A stretch of 64,000 bases of DNA from CBDUQP01 sp965369385 (GTDB lineage Bacteria > Planctomycetota > Phycisphaerae > SM23-33). The notes below the pieces were generated by a model. That model was not told the DNA's origin, searched no databases, and worked only from the letters and a program-made list of their open reading frames with translations. Each line of letters starts with the position of its first letter. Position 1 is the first letter of the stretch. The position numbers and the translations under genes are program-made. Shown piece by piece: positions 9,362 through 19,009 of this stretch. The stretch lies in NCBI GenBank assembly GCA_965369385.1, contig CBDUQP010000001.1, positions 1-64,000 on the forward strand, read 5' to 3'.

Positions 9362-9405
9362 GCTGGCCCGGCATCGCCCTCGCCGACCAGCCGGGGCCAT
9401 CTTGA
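9362..9405 (+). terminator. Possible weak terminator after the dehydrogenase gene
   Basis: TGGCCCGG (9364-9371) can pair with CCGGGGCCA (9391-9399) with one bulge, followed by TCTTG rather than a clean T-run. It lies just after the stop codon at 9357. Weak evidence. Confidence 0.3.
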
Positions 9406-9407
9406 GT

Positions 9408-9440
9408 TAACGGCACTCTAACGGCAGTTTAACGGCACAC
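9408..9440. repeat. 11-bp tandem repeat, three units
   Basis: TAACGGCACTC, TAACGGCAGTT and TAACGGCACAC follow one another without a gap, sharing the 8-base core TAACGGCA. The period of 11 places each core on nearly the same helix face, as in iterated protein-binding sites. It lies 50-83 bp after the dehydrogenase stop. Confidence 0.7.
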
Positions 9441-10658
9441 AATTCAAGCCAGCCTGATCGGCTTGAAACGAGACAGGCCGATACGGATTCCCAGAAAACC
9501 CGGCCGACCTCACAAGCATGGAGACCCGGATATTGCATAATTCGCATTTGTGCAAAAAGGTGCAAAATGTTACACGAATGGCATCTTGTGCACCGATTTG
9601 GAGCTTCGAGAATCGGCCGTTAATTGACGATCTCGCCAGCCGTTAGCCATGGTTCAGAATCAGCATTGCGTCATTACGTGCACCATCCGCAAAAACGCAG
9701 TTATTTCGACGTTTTGTCGTCCTTCTTTCACTTTTTTCCGCTTCTTTTTTCGCAAAACCCCACAATCCCCCGCATCAAAACCCGCCCCACCAGTCAGTAT
9801 GTAGATATATGACTGCGCGCCGTTGTAGGGGCAGACCTATATGTCCGCCCGATTCGCCGTTCAGCCCGGCCGCCACACACCTGCCGGGCATTCGAGAGCA
9901 CGTCAACTCACCGATTGTCCGTAACCCCTTTTTCCACTTCAAGATTCTCTCGCAAACAGATTGACCTTTGGGCGATTTGGGCCAACAATCAGTATGTCGG
10001 TGGACAAAACTCGGCTTCATGCCGTGTGGTCCCGCTGGTTCGCCACGGGAGACCCTATATCCCCCGACGTCTTTTTGCGCTCACCGCACCTGACACCATG
10101 GGAAAAATCTATTAGGAGACTTGTGTTTTCCGAACAAAGGCCTTACTCTTTGCGTTCGAAAGGAAGACTGCGCCCGCCGGTGATTCGTCGCCATGCGGGA
10201 ACACACTTGGACGCATCTGAGACCAACGTCTTTGTCCCAGTCAATTCGTGGGTTCCACTGAGTTGAGCACAGTGGCGGCTTTGGCAACGGCGGGCACAAT
10301 CGCCAGCGAGGCCGATGTACAGCAACTGGGGCCGGCACACGCATAATTGCGTGCAGTTGCCGGACGGAAACGTCACGCTTGGTCGTCCATCATGTTGCGG
10401 AATCTTCGGTTGCGGGTGACGTATTCGAAAAAAGATGAAACCACCGGGCCCTATTGCGGGTCTTGGTAGTAACGGCAGATCGGTTAGCGGTAATTGTACA
10501 GTTGTGACTTTCAAATAACGGCAGCTCAGATTTTTAGAAAGCGTTCAGACGCAACTGGGTTTCTCTGACGCGATGGATATCGTTCTTGCCGGCTTCATTT
10601 ACCGCCCGCGGGCGGCGCTCCCGGATTGCCGGGGGTGGGGAATAAGGAACAGACTTTG

Positions 10659-12275
10659 ATGAGTTACAAGGACGTATGGGCATATCAGCAGCATGTCGCG
10701 CGGGCGGTGATGGCGATGGTTATCTTGCTGCTATGCGGCTGCGAGGGGGACAATGCATGGACTGCAGCCTTCGATGAATCGTACAGTGACAACGTGCAGA
10801 AAATTGTCGAAGAGCAAGTTGCCGACAGGACCTCCGACAAGAGCGCACTGAAACGTTGGCAGGACCAGGCTGATGACAATTACCAGAGCGCCGACGATAT
10901 CAAACACGACCCGATCCGTCTGAAGATCGAGACTGAGCGGCGTCAGAGCGCACACAAGCTAATCTCGGCCGGCCCGCTTACAATCACCAGATGCCTCGTC
11001 CACAGTCTTGCGTTTAATGACGAAATCGTCGCAAGCCGGGCGGCAGTAAAATCACTCGCCGGCGAAAAGATAATCGTCCTTTCGCGATTCCTCCCGCACA
11101 TTTCATATCGCTTGCGTGCCACCACATTGCACGACGAAATCGGCCGTCACCTCGCCATGAGCGTGCTGGCATCTCAATCGCTGCTGGAGTTCGGCAAGGA
11201 CAACCCCCTGGATGTGAACTTTCGACAGCTTGAACGTGATTTCCTGTTCAGCCACGAAGAGACGGTTGCCAACGTGATATCCGCTGTCCGGCTCAAGTTC
11301 TGGAGGATCCTTCTACGCCAAAAGCAACTGGCCGAGCGTCTTCGGGTGCGGGACGGTTTCACCGAGCGTTACAAGAAGATGGTCAATCGCAGAGAAGCGA
11401 AGGAAGTGCTGGAACTGGATGTACTTACGGCCAGGCTCAATGTACTGGACGAGAGCCTTCGCATAAACAGGCTCGAGAAGGATATTGAGCGTGAAAAGAA
11501 GGACCTCGCACATGCGATGGGGTTCCCGGTAGACATGGCCGATTTCTTGCTGTCCGGCGAGCTGAAGGAGTTCTCGCTGTCTGTGGATGACGCCACCGTC
11601 ATCGCGTTCAATCGCAGCACACGGATCGCGCAGTCCCGCGCGGCAGTATACGAACGAGATCGTGTCCTGCGCCAGATAGTATGGGAGTACTTTCCGCATG
11701 TCGACATCGTCGGCGGATATCGCGGGCGGCACGTGGCCACTGGTGGTTCCCTTGTTAGCAACGATTCGGTGTATAGCGCCAACCCGTTCGTGAAGTACCA
11801 CAATGACGGTTTTCTCGGCAGGCCCGCAGAGCATGGGCCCGCATGGCTGAACGAGCCGACGTCCGGCGGATTCTTCGATGCCGTGGTGGAACTGCCGATC
11901 CTTGACGGAAAGGAAAGGATTGGGCGTTTCAAGCGAGAGAGGGGGCTGCTGGAGCGAGACAGGCGTATGCTGTGCAACACGATCTGGCTGACGAATCGCG
12001 ACGTTCGCAAGGCCTACGAAACGGTCGAAGAGCGTGTGGTATCAATGAAGATACGTCAGGAGAGAGTGGAAATCGCAAAGGCTCGGCTGAGCGTAAAAGA
12101 GCGATTCAAGGAACTTGGCGAAATCTCTGACGACGAGTTGGAGACCTTCCGCAGAGAATTCTTCGTGAGCCAGGATACGTACTTCGAGGAGCAGATACTG
12201 CTGCTCACGGCGCAGGAAAGATTGCGGCGGATTATGAGATATTTTGAACCGACGGGCGGGAAGGAAGCGAAGTGA
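10659..12275 (+). CDS. TolC-like outer-membrane efflux lipoprotein
   Basis: 538 residues from the ATG at 10659 (AAGGAA 9-14 bases upstream). The first ~28 residues are a signal with a lipobox ending MVILLLCGC, so the mature protein should begin with a lipidated Cys before EGDNAW. The body has two long helical stretches rich in Glu/Lys/Arg heptads (about 190-290 and 450-530) separated by shorter beta-prone segments, the layout of TolC/outer-membrane efflux proteins. These trimers form the exit duct of export systems. It is the first gene of a six-gene operon and its stop overlaps the next start (GTGATG). Assignment rests on architecture rather than a hallmark motif, so a structural search would help. 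Confidence 0.72.
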   Translation: MSYKDVWAYQQHVARAVMAMVILLLCGCEGDNAWTAAFDESYSDNVQKIVEEQVADRTSDKSALKRWQDQADDNYQSADDIKHDPIRLKIETERRQSAHKLISAGPLTITRCLVHSLAFNDEIVASRAAVKSLAGEKIIVLSRFLPHISYRLRATTLHDEIGRHLAMSVLASQSLLEFGKDNPLDVNFRQLERDFLFSHEETVANVISAVRLKFWRILLRQKQLAERLRVRDGFTERYKKMVNRREAKEVLELDVLTARLNVLDESLRINRLEKDIEREKKDLAHAMGFPVDMADFLLSGELKEFSLSVDDATVIAFNRSTRIAQSRAAVYERDRVLRQIVWEYFPHVDIVGGYRGRHVATGGSLVSNDSVYSANPFVKYHNDGFLGRPAEHGPAWLNEPTSGGFFDAVVELPILDGKERIGRFKRERGLLERDRRMLCNTIWLTNRDVRKAYETVEERVVSMKIRQERVEIAKARLSVKERFKELGEISDDELETFRREFFVSQDTYFEEQILLLTAQERLRRIMRYFEPTGGKEAK

Positions 12276-13894
12276 TGCAGTGTAGAGTTGTGACAATATG
12301 CTTACTGGCGGTGGTCATCGTGGCCGGATCGGGCGTTCTGTCGGCTGCCCAGGCCGGCGAAAAGGCTCCGAGGCTGGTTCTATCTCGCGAAGAGCAGCTC
12401 CACCTGCTGGAAGCCAAGCAGGCCAAGTTGGCGCTAGACCAGGCTGATCAGGAGAGATCGGCAGCCATGGCCGACCTGGACAAGGTGGAGAAGCTGTTCA
12501 AGGATGGGCTCGTTACAGTGACGCGGCTGAATGATGCCCGGATGGCCTTCAATCGCGCGAAGCTGAAATTTCGCCAGGCGGAGATAGATCTCGAAAAAGA
12601 GCGCCTTGAGTTCCTGAAGGATGCAACCATTATCAGCGTAGTCAATGCCCGCAAGTACCGCAGTAAGGACGGCGAGGTGATGGCGTCGGTAACTATCCGC
12701 AACGCCAGCGACATTGGCAAGGCTCGCATCGCGATGGCCGGGGAAGGCAGGAAAGTGCGAGATGCCGACCTTGGGGCATTGCTGAAGGTAGACAACGTTA
12801 TCGTGACGCTCAAGGGCGAAACGCGTACGTCGAGAGTTCTAGGCATTGATGAGCGGCAAGTCGCCGGCGCGAAAGCCATCGTGGGCGACCCCTTCCAGTT
12901 AATAGTGAACACTATCGAGTACGGTAAGGAAGTTACCCTCGAGTACAAATTGCTGAACAAGGCGGTAGATTCGGTCACGGTCTCATTGGAATTCCTCGGC
13001 ACCAGCCGCGAATATGACGTGTACCTGAAGAACGAAAGTAACCAGGACCTGCCCGATGTCGCCTCCACGCAATATTCGCAAATAGGCAAGCTGGGCACGA
13101 AGATTCGCTACGATCTGAACCTCAAGCGCCTGGCTAAAACCACACAGAGCTTCGCCATGATAGTGCTGAATCTGCCGCCCTCGATACAGAAAGCGTTTAT
13201 TGATCCCGAGAGCGAGGCATCACTGACGCAAGTGAAGTTCACCGACGAGATCACCGAGCAAAACCTGTACTTCGAGGCGTCGATACCCTCCAACCTTTCG
13301 CCCAAGCTGGTGGATCAGAGCCTGTCATTCTACATAGTCGTGACCCGCCCATCCGAGCTGAAGAACATCTTCGAGCTGGTGAAGAAGCATTCCAACAACA
13401 TACCGGCCGAGGATATCCAGAAGATCAAGGGCGAGTGCGTGGAACTGGTGCTGATTCCCAAGGGCGTGGGCAAGCTGGATATCCTCATGGATACCCAATA
13501 TAAGGAAGTAGAGATTGGCAAACCGGTCGATTTCAAGTTCCGCGTGATGAATTCGGGAACGTTGGTGTTGCGAAGCATCGCACCGAAGCTGGACCTGCCC
13601 ATCGGCTGGGAAGCCGAGCTTGACCCGAAGTCAGTCACGATCCTCGCAGGGGAGGAGAAGGCGACATTCACCGCAAAACTGATTCCGCCGGGCGATGTGA
13701 GTGTCGGCGAGTATCCGGTCAAGATAGAAGCCGAAGGTCATTCCGGCGTGGAGGACATAGAAGCGATCGACAAGAGCTTCTCGGTTCGCCTTGGATCGCC
13801 GACCAACATAACCGGGACGGCCATACTCGTGGGCATTCTGGTAGTCATGGTCCTCGGAATCGCAATAGCGAGTATCAAGGTATCCCGAAGATAA
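12275..13894 (+). CDS. Coiled-coil / NEW3-domain membrane-anchored protein (putative export adaptor)
   Basis: 539 residues from the ATG at 12275 (GTG at 12272 is a possible alternative). A cleavable signal ends near SAAQAGEKA. Residues ~40-115 form a coiled-coil hairpin (helix, LFKDGLVTVTRLNDA turn, helix); the phrase resembles the hairpin turn of HlyD-type membrane-fusion proteins. The middle third is beta-rich. Residues ~405-505 look like a NEW3 (alpha-galactosidase-associated, Ig-like) domain, with the phrase DFKFRVMNSGTLVLRSI. A C-terminal TM (ILVGILVVMVLGIAIASI) and basic tail anchor it, so the bulk is periplasmic. Being between a TolC-like gene and an ABC ATPase suggests it bridges the two. 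The NEW3 combination is unusual for an adaptor; function is inference. Confidence 0.6.
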   Translation: MQCRVVTICLLAVVIVAGSGVLSAAQAGEKAPRLVLSREEQLHLLEAKQAKLALDQADQERSAAMADLDKVEKLFKDGLVTVTRLNDARMAFNRAKLKFRQAEIDLEKERLEFLKDATIISVVNARKYRSKDGEVMASVTIRNASDIGKARIAMAGEGRKVRDADLGALLKVDNVIVTLKGETRTSRVLGIDERQVAGAKAIVGDPFQLIVNTIEYGKEVTLEYKLLNKAVDSVTVSLEFLGTSREYDVYLKNESNQDLPDVASTQYSQIGKLGTKIRYDLNLKRLAKTTQSFAMIVLNLPPSIQKAFIDPESEASLTQVKFTDEITEQNLYFEASIPSNLSPKLVDQSLSFYIVVTRPSELKNIFELVKKHSNNIPAEDIQKIKGECVELVLIPKGVGKLDILMDTQYKEVEIGKPVDFKFRVMNSGTLVLRSIAPKLDLPIGWEAELDPKSVTILAGEEKATFTAKLIPPGDVSVGEYPVKIEAEGHSGVEDIEAIDKSFSVRLGSPTNITGTAILVGILVVMVLGIAIASIKVSRR

Positions 13895-13908
13895 CTGGAG
13901 AGTGCGAA

Positions 13909-14649
13909 ATGCTGAAGATAGACGGGCTCAAAAAGGTTTACGAAGACGGAACGGTAGGTGTGGATTGCTTGGATCTGTCAGTAGCAAGTGGCGAGATATG
14001 CGTCCTGCTGGGTGCCAACGGTGCTGGCAAGACCTCCACAATAATGCTGATCTTGGGGTTCACTGAACCCACAGAGGGAACGGTCCTGATCAACAACATA
14101 GACGTGCAGGCCAAACCGCTTGAAGCCAAGAAGCACGTCGCGTACGTATCCGAGAACGTAATGCTGTACGGAAACTTCACCGCGCACCAGAACATGGTGT
14201 TCTTCTCCGAGCTTGCCAGCAGGGGCAAACGCTCTGAAGACGAGTACCACGCGGTGTTCAAGCGTGTTGGGCTCGCGGACAACGCCTACTATCGTCGCGT
14301 GAACGGATTCTCCAAGGGCATGCGTCAGCGGCTTGGCATTGCGATTGCGATTCTCAAGGATGCGGACCTGATCGTTCTCGACGAGCCCACCAGCGGCCTG
14401 GACCCCAAGGGAGGCTTTGAGTTCCTGGAGATCATCGAATCCCTCAAGGCCGAGGGCAAGGCGATACTCATGTCGAGTCACGACATCTTCCGCGTGAAGC
14501 GCATTGCCGACAAGGTAGGCATCATGCGCGGAGGCAATATCGTCGAAATGCTGGACCGCGACGGGATCGTCAACAGGGATCTGGAGCAACTCTACCTGGA
14601 ATACATGAAAACCGAGGTAGCCGGGGCTACTTCTGCGAAGGTGCAGTAA
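13909..14649 (+). CDS. ABC transporter ATP-binding protein
   Basis: 246 residues, a single nucleotide-binding domain. Walker A is GANGAGKTS (about residues 34-42), the signature is FSKGMRQRL, Walker B is LIVLDEPTSGLDP, and the switch His lies in MSSHDI. The domain is of the class that powers ABC-2 exporters. Its stop overlaps the next permease start by one base (TAATG), so the two are translationally coupled. Together with the two following permeases it should form the engine of the operon. Confidence 0.95.
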   Translation: MLKIDGLKKVYEDGTVGVDCLDLSVASGEICVLLGANGAGKTSTIMLILGFTEPTEGTVLINNIDVQAKPLEAKKHVAYVSENVMLYGNFTAHQNMVFFSELASRGKRSEDEYHAVFKRVGLADNAYYRRVNGFSKGMRQRLGIAIAILKDADLIVLDEPTSGLDPKGGFEFLEIIESLKAEGKAILMSSHDIFRVKRIADKVGIMRGGNIVEMLDRDGIVNRDLEQLYLEYMKTEVAGATSAKVQ

Positions 14650-16028
14650 TGCTGATAACACTGATACGCAAAGAAATCGTATCGCATGTGCTGTCGCTGC
14701 GTTTTGGGGTGACGTTCATCCTGACGCTCCTGCTCGTATTCGCGAGCGTGTACATATGTGCAGACCAATACGAACGCGACCGAGACCAGGAAGCGGCGAT
14801 AACAAAAGCAGGAAAGACCCATATCGCTGACATCCTGTCCGAAGAGAAGCCGCAGGATCAGCAAGCCAGGCTCCTGTGGCGCGAGGGACGTTTGGACGCC
14901 GTTCCGTCCACACCGCTGTCCACATTCGCCCGTGGGCTCACCGACTCGTCTCCTGCGGCGATAAAGACGCGCACATGGAAATTCACCAATATCGACCGCC
15001 ATGCCGACCGGAACGCGATGTCGGGATTGTTCAGCACGCCTGATCTGGTATATATCGTCAGTATTGTGCTGTCGCTGCTGGCGATCCTGTTCTCGTTTGA
15101 CTCGATCTGCGGCGAGAAGGAAACCGGAACACTTCGCCTGATGATGTCCAATTCGGTCCCTCGGGACCTGGTGTTGCTGGCGAAATGGATAGGCGGCTAT
15201 CTGGTGCTGATAACGCCGTTCACGGTGGCGTTTGCCGGCGGCGTGGGTTACGCGTGGTGGAAAGGTATCATCGGACTAGATGGCGATGTTCTTACGAGGA
15301 TGAGCGTCATGTTTGGCGTGGCGTGCCTCTACCTGAGCGTGTTCTTCACTCTCGGCCTGCTGGTTTCATGCGTCACGCACAAGTCTGCGACCTCATTGTT
15401 TGTGTGCCTGTTCGTATGGGTCGTGTGGATTCTCGTAATCCCAAATCTGGCTCCAGTTCTTGCAGGCGTCTGCAAGCCTGTTACTCCACTGGAGATCATA
15501 GAAGCACAGAAGAAATCAATAGACAGGGAAATTCGGATTCGGCGATGGCGTCTGACCGAGACTTCCGGAGAGCTCAGCTACGGCACGAAGATCAAAGATG
15601 CAAGAGAGAAATTGGATCGTGAACGCGAGCGGCGTAAGGATGCGTGGGACAAGTTCTGGATGAATCAGTGCAATGCCCAAACGAGCATGGCAGAAGTCCT
15701 CGGGCGACTCTCGCCTTCGGGATGCTGGATGTACGCATCCGTCGGCCTGATGGATACCGGCCGGGTTTCATATGAAGAGTTCGACCTGGCACGCAGGCGA
15801 CTCAAGGACGACATGAAGGCATATGGCGATGAACTGCGGAAGACCGGGCAAGCTTCGGGCAAGCCTGCCGAGATAATCCCGGAGAAGATCCCGACACTTA
15901 GAGTGAGGCGCCCCGCGACGAACAAGGCAGTGGCTGGCACTCTGCCCGATGTCCTGATCCTGAGCATACTCAACGTACTGTTCTTCCTGTCGGCCTTCTT
16001 GTTCTTCCTGCGATATGACGTCAGATAA
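14649..16028 (+). CDS. ABC-2 type permease, copy 1 of a paralogous pair
   Basis: 459 residues. A TM near the N-terminus is followed by a ~100-residue extracytoplasmic loop, then four or five TMs containing FDSICGEKETGTLRLMMSNS, the ABC-2 contact motif. A ~150-residue charged helical insertion and a last TM ending FFLRYDVR complete it. The next gene has the same order of parts and ends FIRYDVR, so the two are duplicates that probably form a heterodimer with the upstream ATPase. The substrate is unknown; the TolC-like gene upstream suggests export across both membranes. Confidence 0.88.
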   Translation: MLITLIRKEIVSHVLSLRFGVTFILTLLLVFASVYICADQYERDRDQEAAITKAGKTHIADILSEEKPQDQQARLLWREGRLDAVPSTPLSTFARGLTDSSPAAIKTRTWKFTNIDRHADRNAMSGLFSTPDLVYIVSIVLSLLAILFSFDSICGEKETGTLRLMMSNSVPRDLVLLAKWIGGYLVLITPFTVAFAGGVGYAWWKGIIGLDGDVLTRMSVMFGVACLYLSVFFTLGLLVSCVTHKSATSLFVCLFVWVVWILVIPNLAPVLAGVCKPVTPLEIIEAQKKSIDREIRIRRWRLTETSGELSYGTKIKDAREKLDRERERRKDAWDKFWMNQCNAQTSMAEVLGRLSPSGCWMYASVGLMDTGRVSYEEFDLARRRLKDDMKAYGDELRKTGQASGKPAEIIPEKIPTLRVRRPATNKAVAGTLPDVLILSILNVLFFLSAFLFFLRYDVR

Positions 16029-16152
16029 GTAGTACTGCGTATCACGTAGAACGATAGACGATAACCTGCCGGCAGTGGCTGGCAGGCAATAATTTGCGAA
16101 TGTCGTACCTGTTAAGTGCGCCGTCCAGAACAAGAATCTGCGAGGTAGTCTT

Positions 16153-17607
16153 ATGCTTTGGCAATTGATGAAGAAAGAATGTCTCGAACACATGATGAGC
16201 CTGCGGTTTGCAATCGCATGCGTACTCTGCCTGGTAGTGGTGCTTTGTGGTGTGTTTGTCCGCCACCAAGCGTACGCCAAGCGGCTCAACGAGTATCACG
16301 AGAAGGTATCTACCGAGGTGAGAACCCGAAGCGAGCAGGAATGGCCTTGGCATATACGATGGCACGGGCAGAATGAGTATCAAAAGCCCAATGCACTGAA
16401 GATATTCGTTCGTGGGGTGGAAGACCGCAACGGACTCGAAGTGAACGTCAATGATCGCAATTGCCCTCAACCGAAGGCCGAAGACGTGACAAACAGGGCA
16501 GTATCCCTGTTCCCGTCGATGGATATCGTGGTGTTCGTTGGACTGATAATGTCATTGATGGCTATTGTGTTTGGTTATGACGCGATCTGCGGGGAGAAGC
16601 AGCGCGGTACTCTGCGAATGATGCTGTCATACTCAGTCCCCCGCCACCTCATACTCCTAAGCAAGTGGATCGGTGGATACGTGATGCTGATTCTGCCGTT
16701 CGTAATCGCGGTGATCATAGGATGCGTTGTCATAATGTCTCGCCCGGACGTATCTCTCACAAGTTCGCAGTGGTCCAGGCTTCTGGTTATTGGATTGTTC
16801 GCGTTACTGTACATCGCCACGATGTATTCACTGGCGATGTTCGTGTCGTGTCTGACGGCCCGCCCATCGACAAGCGTGATGATCCTGTTGAGTATCTGGG
16901 TTGTGTTCATACTGGCCGTGCCAAACCTGAGCCCTTATGTGGCAGCACTGGGCGAGCCCGGCCCGAATCTGCAGGAAGCTGAGATCAAGCGGGGCAAAGC
17001 CGCCAGGAACGTGCCAATTCAGCTCGAAGCCGCCATGAAGGAATACGAAGAGGACAATAATATTGACCGCAAGTCACTGTCTTGGCGCAATCCAGAAGAC
17101 CGGCTGGTACTCGCCGAGTGGTGGAAGTTCCGGGCAAAACTACGCTACGAGTTGAATAGGGACAGGCTTGCCGAGACCGCTCGGATTAACGACGAGTTCG
17201 CCAGAAAACTAGCAGTCCAGTCCGAACTCACTCGTCAGATCAGCCGCGTCTCACCCCTGTCGTGCTTCGCGATGGCTGCCACGGAACTGGCCGACGCAGG
17301 CAGAACAGACCACGATCGCTACCTGAAGCAACTGCGGAAACACCAAGCCGTCTTGAGCGCATATCTTGTCGAGCAACAAGGCATAGCCGAAGACCTGTCC
17401 GTGGTGATGTCAAACAAGACTAACAAGGAAGATAAGAAGACGTGGAAAGACGTGCGAGACAGACCGGTCCCAACGTTCGCCTATGAACCGGCATCTGCCA
17501 GTACATATGCACCAATGGTAGCTGTCGACGGGGGCATACTTGTTGGGATGTCCATTGTGCTGTTCATGCTGAGCTATCTAATGTTCATCCGCTATGATGT
17601 GAGGTAA
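16153..17607 (+). CDS. ABC-2 type permease, copy 2 of a paralogous pair
   Basis: 484 residues with the same layout as the preceding permease. The N-terminus has a matching SLRF motif after a short basic-acidic helix, the extracytoplasmic loop follows, and the contact motif reads YDAICGEKQRGTLRMMLSYS. The central charged insertion and terminal FIRYDVR also match. It is separated from copy 1 by 124 bp, the largest gap in the operon, in which I see no clear terminator. It ends 4 bp before the next gene. Probably the second half of a heterodimeric membrane domain. Confidence 0.88.
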   Translation: MLWQLMKKECLEHMMSLRFAIACVLCLVVVLCGVFVRHQAYAKRLNEYHEKVSTEVRTRSEQEWPWHIRWHGQNEYQKPNALKIFVRGVEDRNGLEVNVNDRNCPQPKAEDVTNRAVSLFPSMDIVVFVGLIMSLMAIVFGYDAICGEKQRGTLRMMLSYSVPRHLILLSKWIGGYVMLILPFVIAVIIGCVVIMSRPDVSLTSSQWSRLLVIGLFALLYIATMYSLAMFVSCLTARPSTSVMILLSIWVVFILAVPNLSPYVAALGEPGPNLQEAEIKRGKAARNVPIQLEAAMKEYEEDNNIDRKSLSWRNPEDRLVLAEWWKFRAKLRYELNRDRLAETARINDEFARKLAVQSELTRQISRVSPLSCFAMAATELADAGRTDHDRYLKQLRKHQAVLSAYLVEQQGIAEDLSVVMSNKTNKEDKKTWKDVRDRPVPTFAYEPASASTYAPMVAVDGGILVGMSIVLFMLSYLMFIRYDVR

Positions 17608-17611
17608 TGCC

Positions 17612-19009
17612 ATGAAACGCTGGATTGCAATAACGACTGCCATAATCGCCCTGGCGGCACTGGCTGTGACCGTATCCGTGTTGTTCATGTGGGAGGACCA
17701 TGATCCGCGAACTCTGTTGACGCGGCTGGAAACAACCGCCCCTGGCCAAGTCCGGGAGCAAATCCTCATGCGTCTGAAGTCGTCGCCAGGCGCGGATAAC
17801 GCGATGATGGACGTTATCAAAGACAAGAGTCGCAAAGACAAGTTCGTAGCCGAAGTCGTCGAACTGCTCTTCAAAAGGAATGTTCATCGCCAGGCCAAAG
17901 ATGTGAACGCAGCGCTACTCGAGACGCTGAAGTCAGAGAGTGTCGTCATTCGTCGCAAGGCCGCCGCATGCATGGCCATGTATGCCAAAAACGAGTTGCG
18001 AGCAGGCATGATAGACCTTCTTGACGACCCCAACGCCGAAGTTCGCAAGCAAGCATACATTGTCCTTGTAAGCGGATATTGGAAATACCCAGCGTATGGC
18101 GTCTGGGAGCACATCAGCGCAGCCGGCCGTGCGAAGATGCTATCGATATGCCGCAAACAGATGAAATCTGAGACTGATAGTGACCTGCGAATACTGGCCA
18201 GGGCGGTAGTCGGACGTGAAATTGAAGTTCGGGCACTACAGGCCCGGCAGCTTGCCAGTTCTTCTGATCTGGCTGGCGCGGAGAAACTGCTCCAGAGCTG
18301 CCTTGAGCTTGATCCCGATAATCAGGTTGCCCAGATCAAGCTTATCCGCTTCTATCTCCGCAATGGCGATAAGAAGAAGGCAATAGAACTCGCCCGCAAA
18401 CATGCCGCAATCATGGAAGTTCCCGAGCTGTCGGAGACTCCAAAGATCGACGGGGACCCGACTGACAAGGTGTGGAAAGAAGCATGCCGCATCGACAAGT
18501 TCTATCATGCCACATCCAAGTGGGTGCAACGCGAAGCAGAGGGAAGGTCCGAAGCCTACATAGGACACAAGGACGGAGTGCTATACATTGCGGTGTTGGG
18601 CTACGAAGACGATCTGAGCAAGATACGCGCAACGGTCACCGGCCGAGATACCCAGCCGTGGAAAGACGACTGCCTTGAGTTGATCTTCGATCCCGCCAAC
18701 AGCGAGCGTGAACTGTATCAGTTCGTCATTAACACGCTCGGCGCAATGTTCGACAAACACAAGAGCGACGCCAAGGTGAATTTCCCCTGCAAATATGGTG
18801 TGAAGGTATTCAAGGATCGCGGCTACATGGGCTGGGAATTCGCCATTCGCGGCGACGATCTCGGCAAGAACAAGATCAAACCGGGAGTCATTTGGTCCAT
18901 GAATATCTTCCGCACTCGCATAGGCGCAGCCAGCGAACAAGGTTGCGTCTGGTCGCCATGCGGATGGTCCCTGCGAATGGACACCTACCCCCTGGCACTG
19001 TTCAAATAG
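17612..19009 (+). CDS. Membrane-anchored HEAT/TPR protein with C-terminal CBM9-like domain
   Basis: 465 residues. An N-terminal TM (IALAALAVTVSVLFMW) without a clear cleavage site suggests a periplasm-facing anchor. Residues ~30-180 are HEAT-like helical repeats, with the phrases VIRRKAAACMAMYAKNE and EVRKQAYIVLVSG. Residues ~205-255 look like TPR helices (LLQSCLELDPDNQVAQIKL). From ~270 the phrase PKIDGDPTDKVWKEA opens a carbohydrate-binding family 9-like domain, supported by the later phrases DDCLELIFDPAN and YMGWEFAIRGDDLG. CBM9-like domains in planctomycetes often mark glycan- or envelope-related proteins. As the last gene of the exporter operon it may bind the exported or captured substrate. 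No enzyme signature is seen. Confidence 0.7.
   Translation: MKRWIAITTAIIALAALAVTVSVLFMWEDHDPRTLLTRLETTAPGQVREQILMRLKSSPGADNAMMDVIKDKSRKDKFVAEVVELLFKRNVHRQAKDVNAALLETLKSESVVIRRKAAACMAMYAKNELRAGMIDLLDDPNAEVRKQAYIVLVSGYWKYPAYGVWEHISAAGRAKMLSICRKQMKSETDSDLRILARAVVGREIEVRALQARQLASSSDLAGAEKLLQSCLELDPDNQVAQIKLIRFYLRNGDKKKAIELARKHAAIMEVPELSETPKIDGDPTDKVWKEACRIDKFYHATSKWVQREAEGRSEAYIGHKDGVLYIAVLGYEDDLSKIRATVTGRDTQPWKDDCLELIFDPANSERELYQFVINTLGAMFDKHKSDAKVNFPCKYGVKVFKDRGYMGWEFAIRGDDLGKNKIKPGVIWSMNIFRTRIGAASEQGCVWSPCGWSLRMDTYPLALFK

Larger units (their letters stand above)
9358..10658. other. 1.3-kb gene-free stretch
   Basis: No frame on either strand has both a ribosome site and a recognisable protein. 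It contains a three-unit 11-bp tandem repeat (9408-9440), several GTGCA words around 9550-9595, an A/T-rich pyrimidine tract at 9705-9760, and an imperfect hairpin with arms GGGCAGAC and GTCCGCCC at about 9829-9850. The final ~100 bp should hold the promoter of the TolC/ABC operon. It could hide an unrecognised small RNA. Confidence 0.45.

Noticed and set aside
9540..9600. Repeated GTGCA words as a CRISPR-like array
   Set aside because: The repeats are five to seven bases, irregularly spaced, with no spacers of constant length and no cas genes nearby.
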